Positions 14,333-22,473 are shown, counted from the first letter of the stretch. The stretch: DNA of 23,455 nt from Phyllobacteriaceae bacterium UBA1940 (GCA_002336975.1 DDFA01000028.1:1-23455); one strand, 5' to 3'. Numbers and translations: made by a program. Notes: generated by a model not told the origin, from the sequence alone.

Positions 14333-14749
14333 ATGGAGCCGGCGCTCGTCGATACGGGCGATCATCTCGGCTATCTCCATATCGGGGAATCGAGCCGTGG
14401 TTACCTCGGCGCCGGCTGGGTCGATTTCGGTCGCATTTTCAATGGTCTGGCGCGGATCAAGTATGATGGCCCCATCGTGTTTGAATCCTTTTCATCCACA
14501 GTCGTCGGGCAACCGCTTTGCGGTCTTCTTGGGATCTGGCGCAAGCTTTGGGAAGATGGGGAGGATCTCGCACGCCACGCGCAGGCATGTATCGAGGCAC
14601 ATCTCAAATCTGCCCGCGAAACTGTATTGGAAGCGGGCGGCCCGCCATGGGGCCGTTTTATCAGGTCGAGTTTGACATCCTCCGCAAAGCAGCCTGCGTT
14701 TCGCGTCGAAACCGCCCCGAAACGGATCGTCATGGGCAACCCGGCATGA
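14333..14749 (+). pseudogene. C-terminal remnant of a sugar-phosphate isomerase/epimerase (TIM barrel)
   Basis: From 14333 the frame reads DTGDHLGYLHIGESSRGYLG, then VDFGRIFNGLARIKYDGPIV and FESFSS, then 'LGIWRKLWEDGEDLARHA'. These are the last strands and helices of xylose-isomerase-like TIM-barrel epimerases of the D-tagatose/psicose 3-epimerase type, including the 'HIGESxRG.LG' segment and the 'FESFS' catalytic Glu. The first half of the barrel, with the other metal ligands, is missing, and the usual C-terminus is followed by about 35 unrelated residues. The open frame of 138 codons has no evident ribosome site. It is a non-functional fragment, oriented opposite to the hydrolase fragment that it abuts. 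Confidence 0.75.
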
Positions 14750-14777
14750 AACGGCGAGCCAGGGCCGACTGCCCCGA

Positions 14778-15707
14778 TCAGCATCGGTTCCGTGCGGCAA
14801 CCAGTATTTGACCGATAAGGGTTTCGGCGTGGTCGGAAACGATCTTCACCAATGCGTTGAGCGGCTTGGACGCGTCGATGGCGATATCGGCGGATTGGGG
14901 TAGAGCGTCGATCTCGGTCAGCGGCAAGAAGCGCAGCGATCCTTCGGCAAGTTCCGTCGCGGCATCCAGTTCGGACGTAAAGGCGACGTAGTTGCCGCTG
15001 CGCGCAAGATGCTTGACGAGATGCAGGGAGTTGGTTTCGACACGGCCATGCGGTTCGGCGAAGAGCCAGCTATATTGCACCTCCAGAAAACGGCGGATCA
15101 GCAGCGAGCGGCTTTGCAGGGCGATTGGATAGGTCACGACGTCCTGGAATTTCAGATCGGGGCGAGACAGGAGCGGATGATCGGGCGCGACGACGCAGCC
15201 GAAGGGCAGCGGCAGGCTCCAGAGTGACCGCAGATCGCTGCGTTGCGGCAGATTGAAGACGATTGCGAGGTCCGCCTGACCTGAGAGGAGCGCTGCGGCC
15301 GCTTCGTCCGTCGAGCCGATCTGAATGGAGAGGCCGATCAACGGATGGGCGGCGGCAATTTCCTGCACGAGCCGTGGGAGAATGGTTGTCGCGTGGCTGT
15401 CCATGGCAAAGAGATTGACCTGGCCCTGCCGCATCCCCTGGAGCTGGAATATCTCCGCAACCGCGTTGCGCTCCTCCGCACGCCAGCGATGAACGAGACG
15501 AACCAGCGCCTCGCCGGCCGCCGTCAGCCGCATGCCCTTCGGCATCCGGTCGAAGAGCTTTACGCCGAGCCGTTCTTCCAGGCCCAGAATCTGGCGGTCG
15601 ATGGCGGATGCGGCGACATTCTGGGCGCGGGCGGCGGCCTGGATGGACCCGGTCGAAGCGACACGGTCAAAGTAAAGCAAGGCGGCGGGGATCAGCGAAC
15701 GGGACAT
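14778..15707 (-). CDS. LysR-family transcriptional regulator (309 aa)
   Basis: The N-terminal winged helix-turn-helix (about 8-66) reads 'ALLYFDRVASTGSIQAAARA' followed by 'ASAIDRQILGLEERLGVKLF', and 'RMPKGMRLTAAGE' closes the domain. The remainder is a two-lobed LysR substrate domain (about 92-300) with 'GSTDEAAAALLSGQADLAIV' typical of its first lobe. It is divergent from the NMT1-like/uraD/ABC operon over a 114-bp spacer, the classic LysR arrangement, and is expected to activate that operon in response to a substrate or intermediate and repress its own gene. The ligand cannot be deduced from the sequence. Confidence 0.94.
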   Translation of the reverse strand: MSRSLIPAALLYFDRVASTGSIQAAARAQNVAASAIDRQILGLEERLGVKLFDRMPKGMRLTAAGEALVRLVHRWRAEERNAVAEIFQLQGMRQGQVNLFAMDSHATTILPRLVQEIAAAHPLIGLSIQIGSTDEAAAALLSGQADLAIVFNLPQRSDLRSLWSLPLPFGCVVAPDHPLLSRPDLKFQDVVTYPIALQSRSLLIRRFLEVQYSWLFAEPHGRVETNSLHLVKHLARSGNYVAFTSELDAATELAEGSLRFLPLTEIDALPQSADIAIDASKPLNALVKIVSDHAETLIGQILVAARNRC

Positions 15708-15728
15708 GGGGCTTGCCTATTCTAATTT

Positions 15729-15768
15729 CGGCAATGGAGTGTTTCATAGTTTGATATAGACGGCAATG
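15729..15768. promoter_or_regulatory. Paired CGGCAATG repeats in the LysR divergent promoter
   Basis: CGGCAATG occurs at 15729-15736 and again at 15761-15768, 32 bp apart, which is close to three helical turns. Both are in the 114-bp spacer between the LysR gene and its divergent operon. LysR regulators commonly bind two sites (recognition and activation) at about this spacing. The sites are a sequence observation; their role is inferred. Confidence 0.4.
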
Positions 15769-15821
15769 CTGGCGAGGCGCACACTCCACCCAATCGCTAA
15801 CAGACGACAGGGAACAGCGGC

Positions 15822-16796
15822 GTGGTCCAGCAGATCAAATTCTTCCTGAACAGCTTTTTCTCGGGCCCGCAGGCCCCGTTCCTCCTGGCCGCCGACAACG
15901 GGCATTTCGCGCGTCACGGCCTTGAGGTGGAGTTCACCGAAGGCGCCTCGCTTGCCTGGGCGGTGCCGGTTCTGGCGGGCGGCGGCTATGATGTCGCCTA
16001 TGGCGACATGAACACGCTGATCGAGATGAAGTCGGTCGATCCGGCCTCCTCGCCGCTTGCCGTCTGGGCCATGCACAATCGCTCGCCCTACACCATTGCC
16101 GTCGATGCCGACGGTCCCATCCACAGTCCGGCCGATCTGGCCGGCCGCAAGCTGGTTTCGCATCCCGAAGACGCCGCCTGGAAGCTCTTCCCGGAATTCG
16201 GCATTGCCACAGGCCTCGACATTTCGACCGTCGAGGTCGAGCCTTCCGACCTCGGCCACGAGGAGATGGTTCCGATCATGCGCGATACCGACCGCTGGGA
16301 GGGCATCTTCGGCTTCGTCAACACCGTGCGCGCCCACACGATCGAGGCCGGCCTCGACCCGGACAAGGTGCTGCGCCATCTCGAATTCCGCCACTATCTG
16401 CCCGACCTTTACGGCGGCGCGGTCATGGTCACCCGTGAATTTGCGGAGAAACATCCCGAGGCGGTGCGCGGCCTGCTGGCGGCGATCAATCTCGGCCTCA
16501 AGGATACCATTGCGGACCCGGATGCGGCCATTGCCGCCGTCGCCAGGCGTAATCCGAAGCTCGACATCAAGGCCAACCGCGCGCGCCTCGTCGGCACGCT
16601 GGGGCTGGAAATGGCAGGACCGGAAGGCGGGCGCATCGGCATCGGCGATGCGGATGACGCGCGCATCGTCGCCGGCGCCAAGCTGATCGCCCAGGCCAAG
16701 GGCCTTGCCCGCGTGCCTGCGGCATCCGAAGTCTTCGACCGCCAGTTCCTGCCGCCGCTTGCCGAGCGTGTCACCAGCCTGGCCGCGCAGTCATGA
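15822..16796 (+). CDS. NMT1/THI5-like (SsuA/TauA fold) binding protein without signal peptide (324 aa)
   Basis: A two-lobed protein of the NMT1/THI5-like superfamily that includes SsuA/TauA/ThiY binding proteins: 'APFLLAADNGHFARHGLEVE' near the N-terminus, then 'GGGYDVAYGDMNTLIEM', 'AGRKLVSHPED' and 'GAVMVTREFAEKHPEAVRGL'. Unlike transport subunits it begins at MVQQIKFFLNSFF with no signal peptide, and an in-frame stop at 15798-15800 leaves no room for one. It is therefore probably cytoplasmic, perhaps a ligand-binding or enzymatic relative. The GTG start has a weak AGGGA about 9 nt upstream. The stop overlaps the uraD start (ATGA), so the two are made together. No transporter genes of the SsuBC type accompany it; the ABC genes downstream are of a different class with their own binding protein. 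Confidence 0.82.
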   Translation: MVQQIKFFLNSFFSGPQAPFLLAADNGHFARHGLEVEFTEGASLAWAVPVLAGGGYDVAYGDMNTLIEMKSVDPASSPLAVWAMHNRSPYTIAVDADGPIHSPADLAGRKLVSHPEDAAWKLFPEFGIATGLDISTVEVEPSDLGHEEMVPIMRDTDRWEGIFGFVNTVRAHTIEAGLDPDKVLRHLEFRHYLPDLYGGAVMVTREFAEKHPEAVRGLLAAINLGLKDTIADPDAAIAAVARRNPKLDIKANRARLVGTLGLEMAGPEGGRIGIGDADDARIVAGAKLIAQAKGLARVPAASEVFDRQFLPPLAERVTSLAAQS

Positions 16797-17326
16797 CGGC
16801 GCGGAAGATCGCGGATTTCAATGCCCTGCCGCGGGGGGATTTCGCCGCGGCGCTGGCACCGGTCTGGGAAAACGCCGACTGGGTGGCGGAGAAGGTTTCC
16901 ATCGACCGGCCCTTCACCTCGGCGGCGGCCCTGCACGATGCGATGCTGGGGCTGGTGCGCGCGCTCCCGGAGGAGGAGCTGCTCGCCTTTCTCAATCGCC
17001 ATCCCGATCTCGGCGGCGCGGATGTGCGGGCCGGCCGGGTGACGGCGGAGTCGGATGCCGAGCAGAGTTCGATCCGCCTCAATGCGCTGACGCAGGAGCA
17101 GATCGCGGAGTGGGACGGGTTGAACGCCGCCTACAAGGCCCGCTTCGGCTTTCCCTTCATCCTGTGCGTGCGCCGTCACGATCAGGCTTCGGCGCTCGCG
17201 GCGATCCGTACGCGCCTGACAGGAACACGCGATGGCGAGCTGGAAGCCGCCTTGCAGGAAATCGCATGGATCACCCGCTACCGGCTGGCCGCCCGGGTGA
17301 CCGATCATGGAATTGCAGGACTGTAA
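16793..17326 (+). CDS. uraD: 2-oxo-4-hydroxy-4-carboxy-5-ureidoimidazoline (OHCU) decarboxylase
   Basis: UraD decarboxylates OHCU to S-allantoin, the last step of urate oxidation after urate oxidase and 5-hydroxyisourate hydrolase. At 177 aa the length is normal. The diagnostic elements are visible: catalytic His70 in 'NRHPDLGG', the Ser-x-x-Glu-Gln cluster 'SDAEQSS' (Glu90, Gln91), 'LNAAYKARFGFPFILCVR' (about 110-127) and the C-terminal 'EIAWITRYRL'. It starts in an ATGA overlap with the NMT1-like gene, and the ABC importer follows 55 bp later, so the operon appears to join import and catabolism of a purine-derived compound. No urate oxidase or HIU hydrolase gene is in the window. A related ureido-acid substrate is an alternative. 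Confidence 0.92.
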   Translation: MTARKIADFNALPRGDFAAALAPVWENADWVAEKVSIDRPFTSAAALHDAMLGLVRALPEEELLAFLNRHPDLGGADVRAGRVTAESDAEQSSIRLNALTQEQIAEWDGLNAAYKARFGFPFILCVRRHDQASALAAIRTRLTGTRDGELEAALQEIAWITRYRLAARVTDHGIAGL

Positions 17327-17381
17327 CCAGACCGACGACATTGAAAACCCGGCAGGCCGGGCCCTACGGGAGGAGGGTGAA

Positions 17382-18971
17382 ATGAAGAGAAGACAGTTTC
17401 TGGGAAGCGTGGCCGCTGCGGCCCTTTTCATGAGCATGACGGCCGGCATCGCGCTCGCCGAGACGCCGGCCGATACGCTGGTCATCGCCAAGGTCATCGA
17501 CGACGCGATCTCGTTCGATCCGGCGGAATCCTACGAGGATACGGGCACCGAGGTGCTGCACAACGTCTATGAGCCGCTCGTCGGCAACGAGGCGAACGAC
17601 ATGTCCAAGCTGACCGGCCTCGTCGCCGAAAGCTGGACCTTCAGCGACGACAACAAGACCGTCACCTTCAAGCTGCGCGCCGGCCAGACCTTCGCCTCGG
17701 GCAATCCGCTCACGGCCAATGACGTCGTCTATTCCTTCGCCCGCGTGGTCAAGGCGGGCAAGTCCCCTGCCTTCATCCTGAAGCAGTTCGGCTGGACGGC
17801 CGAGAATGTCGACAGCATGATCCGGGCCGTCGACGACCAGACCTTCGAGATGAAGATCGCCGTCGACTATGCTCCCTCGCTGGTGCTGACCATCCTGTCC
17901 TCCGTCAATGCCTCGGTGGTCGATTCCAAGACCGTCAAGGAAAACGAGAAGGACGGCGATTTCGGCCTTGCCTATCTGAAGGACAAGTCGGAAGGCTCCG
18001 GTCCCTTCGTGATGAAGACCTGGAAGCCGAACCAGACGATCGTGATGCAGGCCAATCCGGCCTATCGCCAGGGCGCGCCGGCGATGAAGCGCGTGATCCT
18101 GCGCCATGTACCGGAATCCGCCTCCCAGCGCCTGCTCTTGGAAAAGGGCGACGTCGACATCGCGACCAACCTGCCGGGCGACCAGATCAAGGCGCTCGAA
18201 GCCAATCCCGACATTGCGGTCATGCGCAACAATGCGGCCCGCAACCTCTATCTCGGCCTCAGCCAGACGGTCGAGCCCTTCACCAAGCCGAAGGTGCGCG
18301 AGGCGCTGAAATACCTCGTCGACTACAAGGGCATGACGGAATCGCTGCTGAAGGGCGAATTCACCGTGCTCCAGTCCTTCTGGCCCGCGGGCTTCTACGG
18401 CTCGCTCGACGAGAACCCGTACAGCTACGACGTCGAGAAGGCCAAGGCGCTGCTCGCCGAAGCCGGCTACAAGGACGGCTTCTCCTTCAAGCTTTCCGTG
18501 CGCAATGTCAGCCCGGCCATCGATATCGCCCAGGCGGTGCAGCAGTCGATGTCGGCTGCCGGCGTCAAGATGGATATTGTGCAGACGGACCAGAAGCAGT
18601 TCATCACCGCCTATCGTGGCCGCCAGTTCGAAGCGGTGCTCGGCACCTGGGAGCCGGACTTCCTCGACCCGCATGCCAATGCGGCGACCTTCGCGCTGAA
18701 CCCGGACAACGGCCCGGATGCCGGCAGCAAGACGGTGGCCTGGCGCAACAGCTGGAAGGATGACGCCATCAATGCGCTGACCGAGGCTGCGGTGCGCGAG
18801 CCGGACGACGCCAAGCGCGCGGAGCTTTACAAGGACCTGCAGCGCAAGGTGATCGCGGACGGTCCCTATGTCGGCCTCGTGCAGCGCATTCGTCTGGCCG
18901 CCCTGCGCAAGAACGTCAAGGATTACGTGGTCGGGCCGGCGACGGTCTTCTACCGCCTGGTCAGGAAGTAG
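17382..18971 (+). CDS. ABC importer substrate-binding protein, family 5 (peptide/nickel class, 529 aa)
   Basis: A periplasmic binding protein of the DppA/NikA class. The ATG at 17382 has a near-perfect GGGAGGAGGG site upstream; the frame reaching back into uraD is ignored. The N-terminus MKRRQFLGSVAAAALFMSM is a likely Tat signal (RRxFLG), with cleavage after IALA near residue 27. Family landmarks are 'GTEVLHNVYEPLVG', 'GLVAESWTFSDDNKTVTFKL', 'FASGNPLTANDVVYSF', 'RNLYLGLSQTVEPFTKPKVR' and 'WEPDFLDPHANA', where the Asp-rich loop resembles peptide-binding relatives. It is followed 4 bp later by the first permease gene. Substrates of this class include peptides, nickel chelates, opines and sugars. 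The operon suggests a ureide or purine-derived ligand, which is inference. Confidence 0.93.
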   Translation: MKRRQFLGSVAAAALFMSMTAGIALAETPADTLVIAKVIDDAISFDPAESYEDTGTEVLHNVYEPLVGNEANDMSKLTGLVAESWTFSDDNKTVTFKLRAGQTFASGNPLTANDVVYSFARVVKAGKSPAFILKQFGWTAENVDSMIRAVDDQTFEMKIAVDYAPSLVLTILSSVNASVVDSKTVKENEKDGDFGLAYLKDKSEGSGPFVMKTWKPNQTIVMQANPAYRQGAPAMKRVILRHVPESASQRLLLEKGDVDIATNLPGDQIKALEANPDIAVMRNNAARNLYLGLSQTVEPFTKPKVREALKYLVDYKGMTESLLKGEFTVLQSFWPAGFYGSLDENPYSYDVEKAKALLAEAGYKDGFSFKLSVRNVSPAIDIAQAVQQSMSAAGVKMDIVQTDQKQFITAYRGRQFEAVLGTWEPDFLDPHANAATFALNPDNGPDAGSKTVAWRNSWKDDAINALTEAAVREPDDAKRAELYKDLQRKVIADGPYVGLVQRIRLAALRKNVKDYVVGPATVFYRLVRK

Positions 18972-18975
18972 TCCC

Positions 18976-20010
18976 GTGCAGAGCCCGGCCAAGCGGTTCT
19001 ACGCCTTCCTCCGCCTGTCCCTGGGGAGCGCGATTTCGGTCGCGCTTACCCTCGTCGGCCTCATCTTCGTCACCTTCGCCGTCGGCCGCCTGATCCCTAT
19101 CGATCCGGTCGTGGCCGTCATCGGCGAGAAGGCTCCGCAAGAAGTCTATGACAAGATGTACAAGGAACTCGGTCTCGACAGGCCGGTCTACGAGCAGTTT
19201 ATCACCTATGTCGGCAAGGTCGCCCATGGCGATTTCGGCACCTCCGTCTTCACCGGCCACCCCGTGGCGGAGGACCTGGCGAGCGTCTTTCCCGCAACGC
19301 TGGAACTGGCGACGATCGGCATCCTGATCGGTGTGCTGCTCGGTGTGCCGCTCGGCGTGGTCGCAGCCGCCAACAGCGGGCGCTGGCAGGACCAGGTGGT
19401 GCGCGTGCTCAGCCTGTCGGGCTATTCCGTGCCGGTCTTCTGGCTCGGCATCGTGTTCCTGCTGATCTTCTACGGCAAGCTCGACTGGGTGGCGGGACCG
19501 GGGCGCATCGACATCGCCTATGACGGGTTGGTGGAGGAATGGTCTGGCATCCTCACCATAGACGCACTGCGGGCAGGAGACATGGATGTCTTCTACAATG
19601 CGCTTTCGCACATGATCCTGCCGGCGACGCTGCTGGGGCTGTCTTCGCTCGCCTATATCGCACGCATGACCCGCAGCTTCATGCTGACCCAGTTGAACCA
19701 GGAATATATCACGCTCGCCCGCGCCAAGGGCGCCTCCGAGCGCACCGTCATCTGGGGGCATGCGCTGAAGAATGCGCGGGTGCAGATCATCACCGTCTGC
19801 TTCCTCTCCTACGGCTTCCTGCTCGAAGGCGCGGTGCTGACGGAGACGGTGTTCTCCTGGCCGGGCCTCGGCCTCTACATGACCAATGCGCTTTTCAACG
19901 CCGATCTCAATGCCGTCATCGGCGGCACGATCCTGATCGGCGCCGTCTTCATCCTACTCAACGCGCTGGCGGACGTCATCTATCGCTTCGCAGATCCGAG
20001 GACCGCATGA
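18976..20010 (+). CDS. ABC importer permease, DppB/NikB type (344 aa)
   Basis: The first inner-membrane subunit of the importer. GTG at 18976 follows AGGAAG, 7 nt away, within the end of the binding-protein gene; longer upstream frames overlap that gene and are not used. About six membrane spans are visible, beginning with 'SAISVALTLVGLIFVTFAVG'. The conserved 'HGDFGTSVFTGHPV' periplasmic segment and the cytoplasmic EAA loop 'EYITLARAKGASERTVIWGH' identify the DppB subgroup. An insertion of about 30 residues (around 'YDGLVEEWSGILTIDALRAG') sits in the usual periplasmic loop. It ends in an ATGA overlap with the second permease gene. Confidence 0.94.
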   Translation: MQSPAKRFYAFLRLSLGSAISVALTLVGLIFVTFAVGRLIPIDPVVAVIGEKAPQEVYDKMYKELGLDRPVYEQFITYVGKVAHGDFGTSVFTGHPVAEDLASVFPATLELATIGILIGVLLGVPLGVVAAANSGRWQDQVVRVLSLSGYSVPVFWLGIVFLLIFYGKLDWVAGPGRIDIAYDGLVEEWSGILTIDALRAGDMDVFYNALSHMILPATLLGLSSLAYIARMTRSFMLTQLNQEYITLARAKGASERTVIWGHALKNARVQIITVCFLSYGFLLEGAVLTETVFSWPGLGLYMTNALFNADLNAVIGGTILIGAVFILLNALADVIYRFADPRTA

Positions 20011-20903
20011 GCACCACGCTTGCCCAATGGCTGACCACCGACCGGCCGACGAGCCGCGCGCAGGCACGGTGCGTCCGCCTCACGCTCTCGTTCCGCGCGC
20101 TCGTCGCCAACCCGCTGGCGCTCGTCGGCCTGCTGATCGTCCTGGCGCTCGTCCTCGTGGCGCTCGTCGGACCGCTCTTCGTCGGCTCGCCGACCGATCA
20201 GGTGCTTGCCAATCGCCTCCTGCCGCCGAGCGCCGGGCACTGGTTCGGTACCGACGAGCTCGGCCGCGACATTCTCTCGCGTGTCGTGAACGGCGCGCAG
20301 ATCACGGTGCGCATCGTCCTCATGGTCTCGCTGATCGTCGGGCCGGTGGGTCTCACCATCGGCATCGTCGCCGGCTATTTCGGCGGCATCGTCGATGCGG
20401 CGCTGATGCGCATCACCGATATCTTCCTCTCGCTGCCGCGCCTCGTCCTGGCGCTCGCCTTCGTCGCCGCGCTCGGCACCGGCATCAACAATGCCATCAT
20501 CGCTATCGCCGTGACGAGCTGGCCACCCTATGCGCGCCTTGCCCGCGCCGAAACGCTCAGCATCCGCAACAGCGACTTCGTGCGCATGGCCGAATTGCAG
20601 GGCGCGTCCACATTGCGCATCCTCTTCAACCATATCGCGCCGCTCTGCCTCGCTTCGGTCGTCGTGCGCCTGACCTTCGATATGTCCGGCACGATCCTGA
20701 TCGCTGCGGGCCTTGGCTTCCTCGGCCTCGGCGCACAGCCGCCGCAGCCGGAATGGGGTCTCATGGTGGCCGCGGGCCGGCAATATGTGCTCGACCAGTG
20801 GTGGGTCGCCACCATTCCCGGCATTGCCATCTTCATCGCCAGCCTCGGCTTCAATCTCCTGGGGGATGGCCTGCGTGACGTCTTCGATGCGAGGTCCTCG
20901 TAA
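20007..20903 (+). CDS. ABC importer permease, DppC/NikC type (298 aa)
   Basis: The second inner-membrane subunit. The ATG overlaps the previous stop by 4 bp. The N-terminal cytoplasmic stretch and first membrane helix ('LALVGLLIVLALVLVALVGP') are followed by the DppC hallmark 'HWFGTDELGRDILSRVVNGA' and the EAA loop 'DFVRMAELQGASTLRILFNH'. The C-terminal 'GLGFLGLGAQPPQPEWGLM' and 'NLLGDGLRDVFD' are also hallmarks of this subgroup. The length is normal and all elements are intact. Its stop codon shares one base with the start of the first ATPase gene. Confidence 0.95.
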   Translation: MSTTLAQWLTTDRPTSRAQARCVRLTLSFRALVANPLALVGLLIVLALVLVALVGPLFVGSPTDQVLANRLLPPSAGHWFGTDELGRDILSRVVNGAQITVRIVLMVSLIVGPVGLTIGIVAGYFGGIVDAALMRITDIFLSLPRLVLALAFVAALGTGINNAIIAIAVTSWPPYARLARAETLSIRNSDFVRMAELQGASTLRILFNHIAPLCLASVVVRLTFDMSGTILIAAGLGFLGLGAQPPQPEWGLMVAAGRQYVLDQWWVATIPGIAIFIASLGFNLLGDGLRDVFDARSS

Positions 20904-21742
20904 TGTCGAAGCTTGAAATCGAAGACCTCCGCGTTTCCTTCGCCAGCCGTTCCGGTCCCGTGCCGGCGCTGCGCGGCGTCAACATCTCCGTCGATGGCGG
21001 CCGGCTCGGTATCGTGGGGGAAAGCGGCTCCGGCAAATCCACCATGGGCCGGGCCATCATGGGCCTTCTGCCGCCGAGCGCCAAAGTCACGGCCAGGCGA
21101 TTCGAATTCGCCGGCCAGGACATGCTCAAGGCATCGCCCGCACAGAAGCGGGCGATGCGTGGCCGGCGCATCGGCATGATCATGCAGGATCCGCGTTATG
21201 CGCTTAATCCCGTCACGACGGTCGGCGCCCAGATAGCCGAGTGTTTCCGCCTGCACCACGGCATTACCGGCCGGGCGGCGAAGGCGAAGGTGCTCGACCT
21301 GCTCGCCGCCGTGCGCATCAACGATCCGGCATCGGTTTACGACCAGTATCCGCACCAGGTATCCGGTGGAATGGGGCAGCGCGTGATGATCGCCATCGCC
21401 CTTGCCGGCGAGCCGGAGCTCCTGATCGCCGACGAGCCGACATCGGCGCTCGACGCTTCTGTCCGCACCAGCTTTCTCGGCCTGCTCGACCAGATCATCA
21501 AGGAACGGGGCATGTCGCTGATCCTGATCAGCCACGACCTGCATCTCGTGTCCAGCTTCTGCGACCGGGTGGTCGTGATGTATGGCGGGCAGGTGATGGA
21601 GGAGTGCACGGCCGCCGATCTGGCGAACCCGCACCATGCCTATACGCGCGCGCTCGCCGCCTGCCGCCCGTCGCTGACCGAACGGCTGCCGGAGCTGCGC
21701 ACGTTCACCCGCGATCCCGCCTGGCTGGAGGCAAAGTCATGA
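20903..21742 (+). CDS. ABC importer ATPase 1, DppD/NikD type (279 aa)
   Basis: One of the paired ATPases of the importer. Walker A 'GESGSGKST' is at about residues 40-48, with the Q-loop 'IMQDPRYALNPVTTVG', the signature 'VSGGMGQRVMIA', Walker B 'LLIADEPTSALDAS' and the H-loop 'LISHDLHLV'. The chain ends soon after 'DLANPHHAYTRALAACRPSL', so it lacks most of the C-terminal oligopeptide-type extension (with its Cys cluster) seen in about 330-residue DppD/OppD proteins and is nearer NikD in size. It overlaps the neighbours on both sides (TAATG before, ATGA after). Confidence 0.93.
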   Translation: MSKLEIEDLRVSFASRSGPVPALRGVNISVDGGRLGIVGESGSGKSTMGRAIMGLLPPSAKVTARRFEFAGQDMLKASPAQKRAMRGRRIGMIMQDPRYALNPVTTVGAQIAECFRLHHGITGRAAKAKVLDLLAAVRINDPASVYDQYPHQVSGGMGQRVMIAIALAGEPELLIADEPTSALDASVRTSFLGLLDQIIKERGMSLILISHDLHLVSSFCDRVVVMYGGQVMEECTAADLANPHHAYTRALAACRPSLTERLPELRTFTRDPAWLEAKS

Positions 21743-22473
21743 TCGAGATCGAATCCGTTTGCGTGGATTTCCATACCAAGGTCCGCACCGTGCGGGCGCT
21801 GCAGGACGTTTCCCTCAGCGTGCCGCAGGGCAGCGTCTTCGGCCTGGTCGGCGAAAGCGGCTCCGGCAAGACGACCCTGCTGCGCGCCATGATGGGCCTG
21901 ACCGCCGTCAGCAGCGGGCGCGTGAGGATCGGCGGGGAGGTGGTAAAGCAGAACCCGCCGCTTTCCTTCCGCCGCCGCGTGCAGATGGTCATGCAGGATT
22001 GCTACGCCTCGCTCAATCCGGTGCATACGGTGGACCAGATCATCGGCGAACCGCTCGCCATCCACCGTTTCGACAATCCGGAAAGGCGTATCCTGCAGGC
22101 ATTGAAGGATGTCGGTCTCGGCCCGGAGCATCGCTTCCGTTTCCCGCACCAGCTTTCGGGTGGCCAGCGCCAGCGCGTTGCCATTGCGCGCTGCCTTGCC
22201 ATCGAACCCGAACTCATGCTGCTCGATGAACCGACCTCCGCGCTCGACGTGTCCATCCAGGCGGAAGTCGTCAATCTCATCATGCGGCTGCAGCGGGAGA
22301 AGGGCCTGACCCTCTTCATCATCAGCCACGACCTGCCGCTCGTCGCCCATATGTGCGATCGGCTGGCGATCATGCACAGGGGTGTCATCCGCGAGATCAT
22401 CACGGCCGATGAACTGATCCATCAGAACGTGAAGGACGACTACACCAGAGAACTGCTGGCCGCCTCCCTTTAG
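21739..22473 (+). CDS. ABC importer ATPase 2, DppF/NikE type (244 aa)
   Basis: The second ATPase and last gene of the operon. Walker A is 'GESGSGKTT' (about 38-46), the Q-loop 'VMQDCYASLNPVHTV', the signature 'LSGGQRQRVAIA', Walker B 'LMLLDEPTSALDVS' and the H-loop 'IISHDLPLVAHM'. It is complete but short: the usual C-terminal extension of DppF/OppF (about 320-330 residues) is missing, as in its partner. The start at 21739 overlaps the preceding stop (ATGA); the open frame extending back to 21241 is a shadow of ATPase 1. No obvious terminator follows the stop. Confidence 0.93.
   Translation: MIEIESVCVDFHTKVRTVRALQDVSLSVPQGSVFGLVGESGSGKTTLLRAMMGLTAVSSGRVRIGGEVVKQNPPLSFRRRVQMVMQDCYASLNPVHTVDQIIGEPLAIHRFDNPERRILQALKDVGLGPEHRFRFPHQLSGGQRQRVAIARCLAIEPELMLLDEPTSALDVSIQAEVVNLIMRLQREKGLTLFIISHDLPLVAHMCDRLAIMHRGVIREIITADELIHQNVKDDYTRELLAASL

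Noticed and set aside
17364..18992. 542-codon minus-strand open frame across the family-5 binding protein
   Set aside because: Shadow of a well-supported gene; no ribosome site and no recognisable domain.
17382..22473. Calling the second importer a nickel (NikABCDE) transporter
   Set aside because: Subunit sizes resemble Nik, but there is no urease or hydrogenase gene and no NikR, and the operon partner is uraD. Size alone is not enough.
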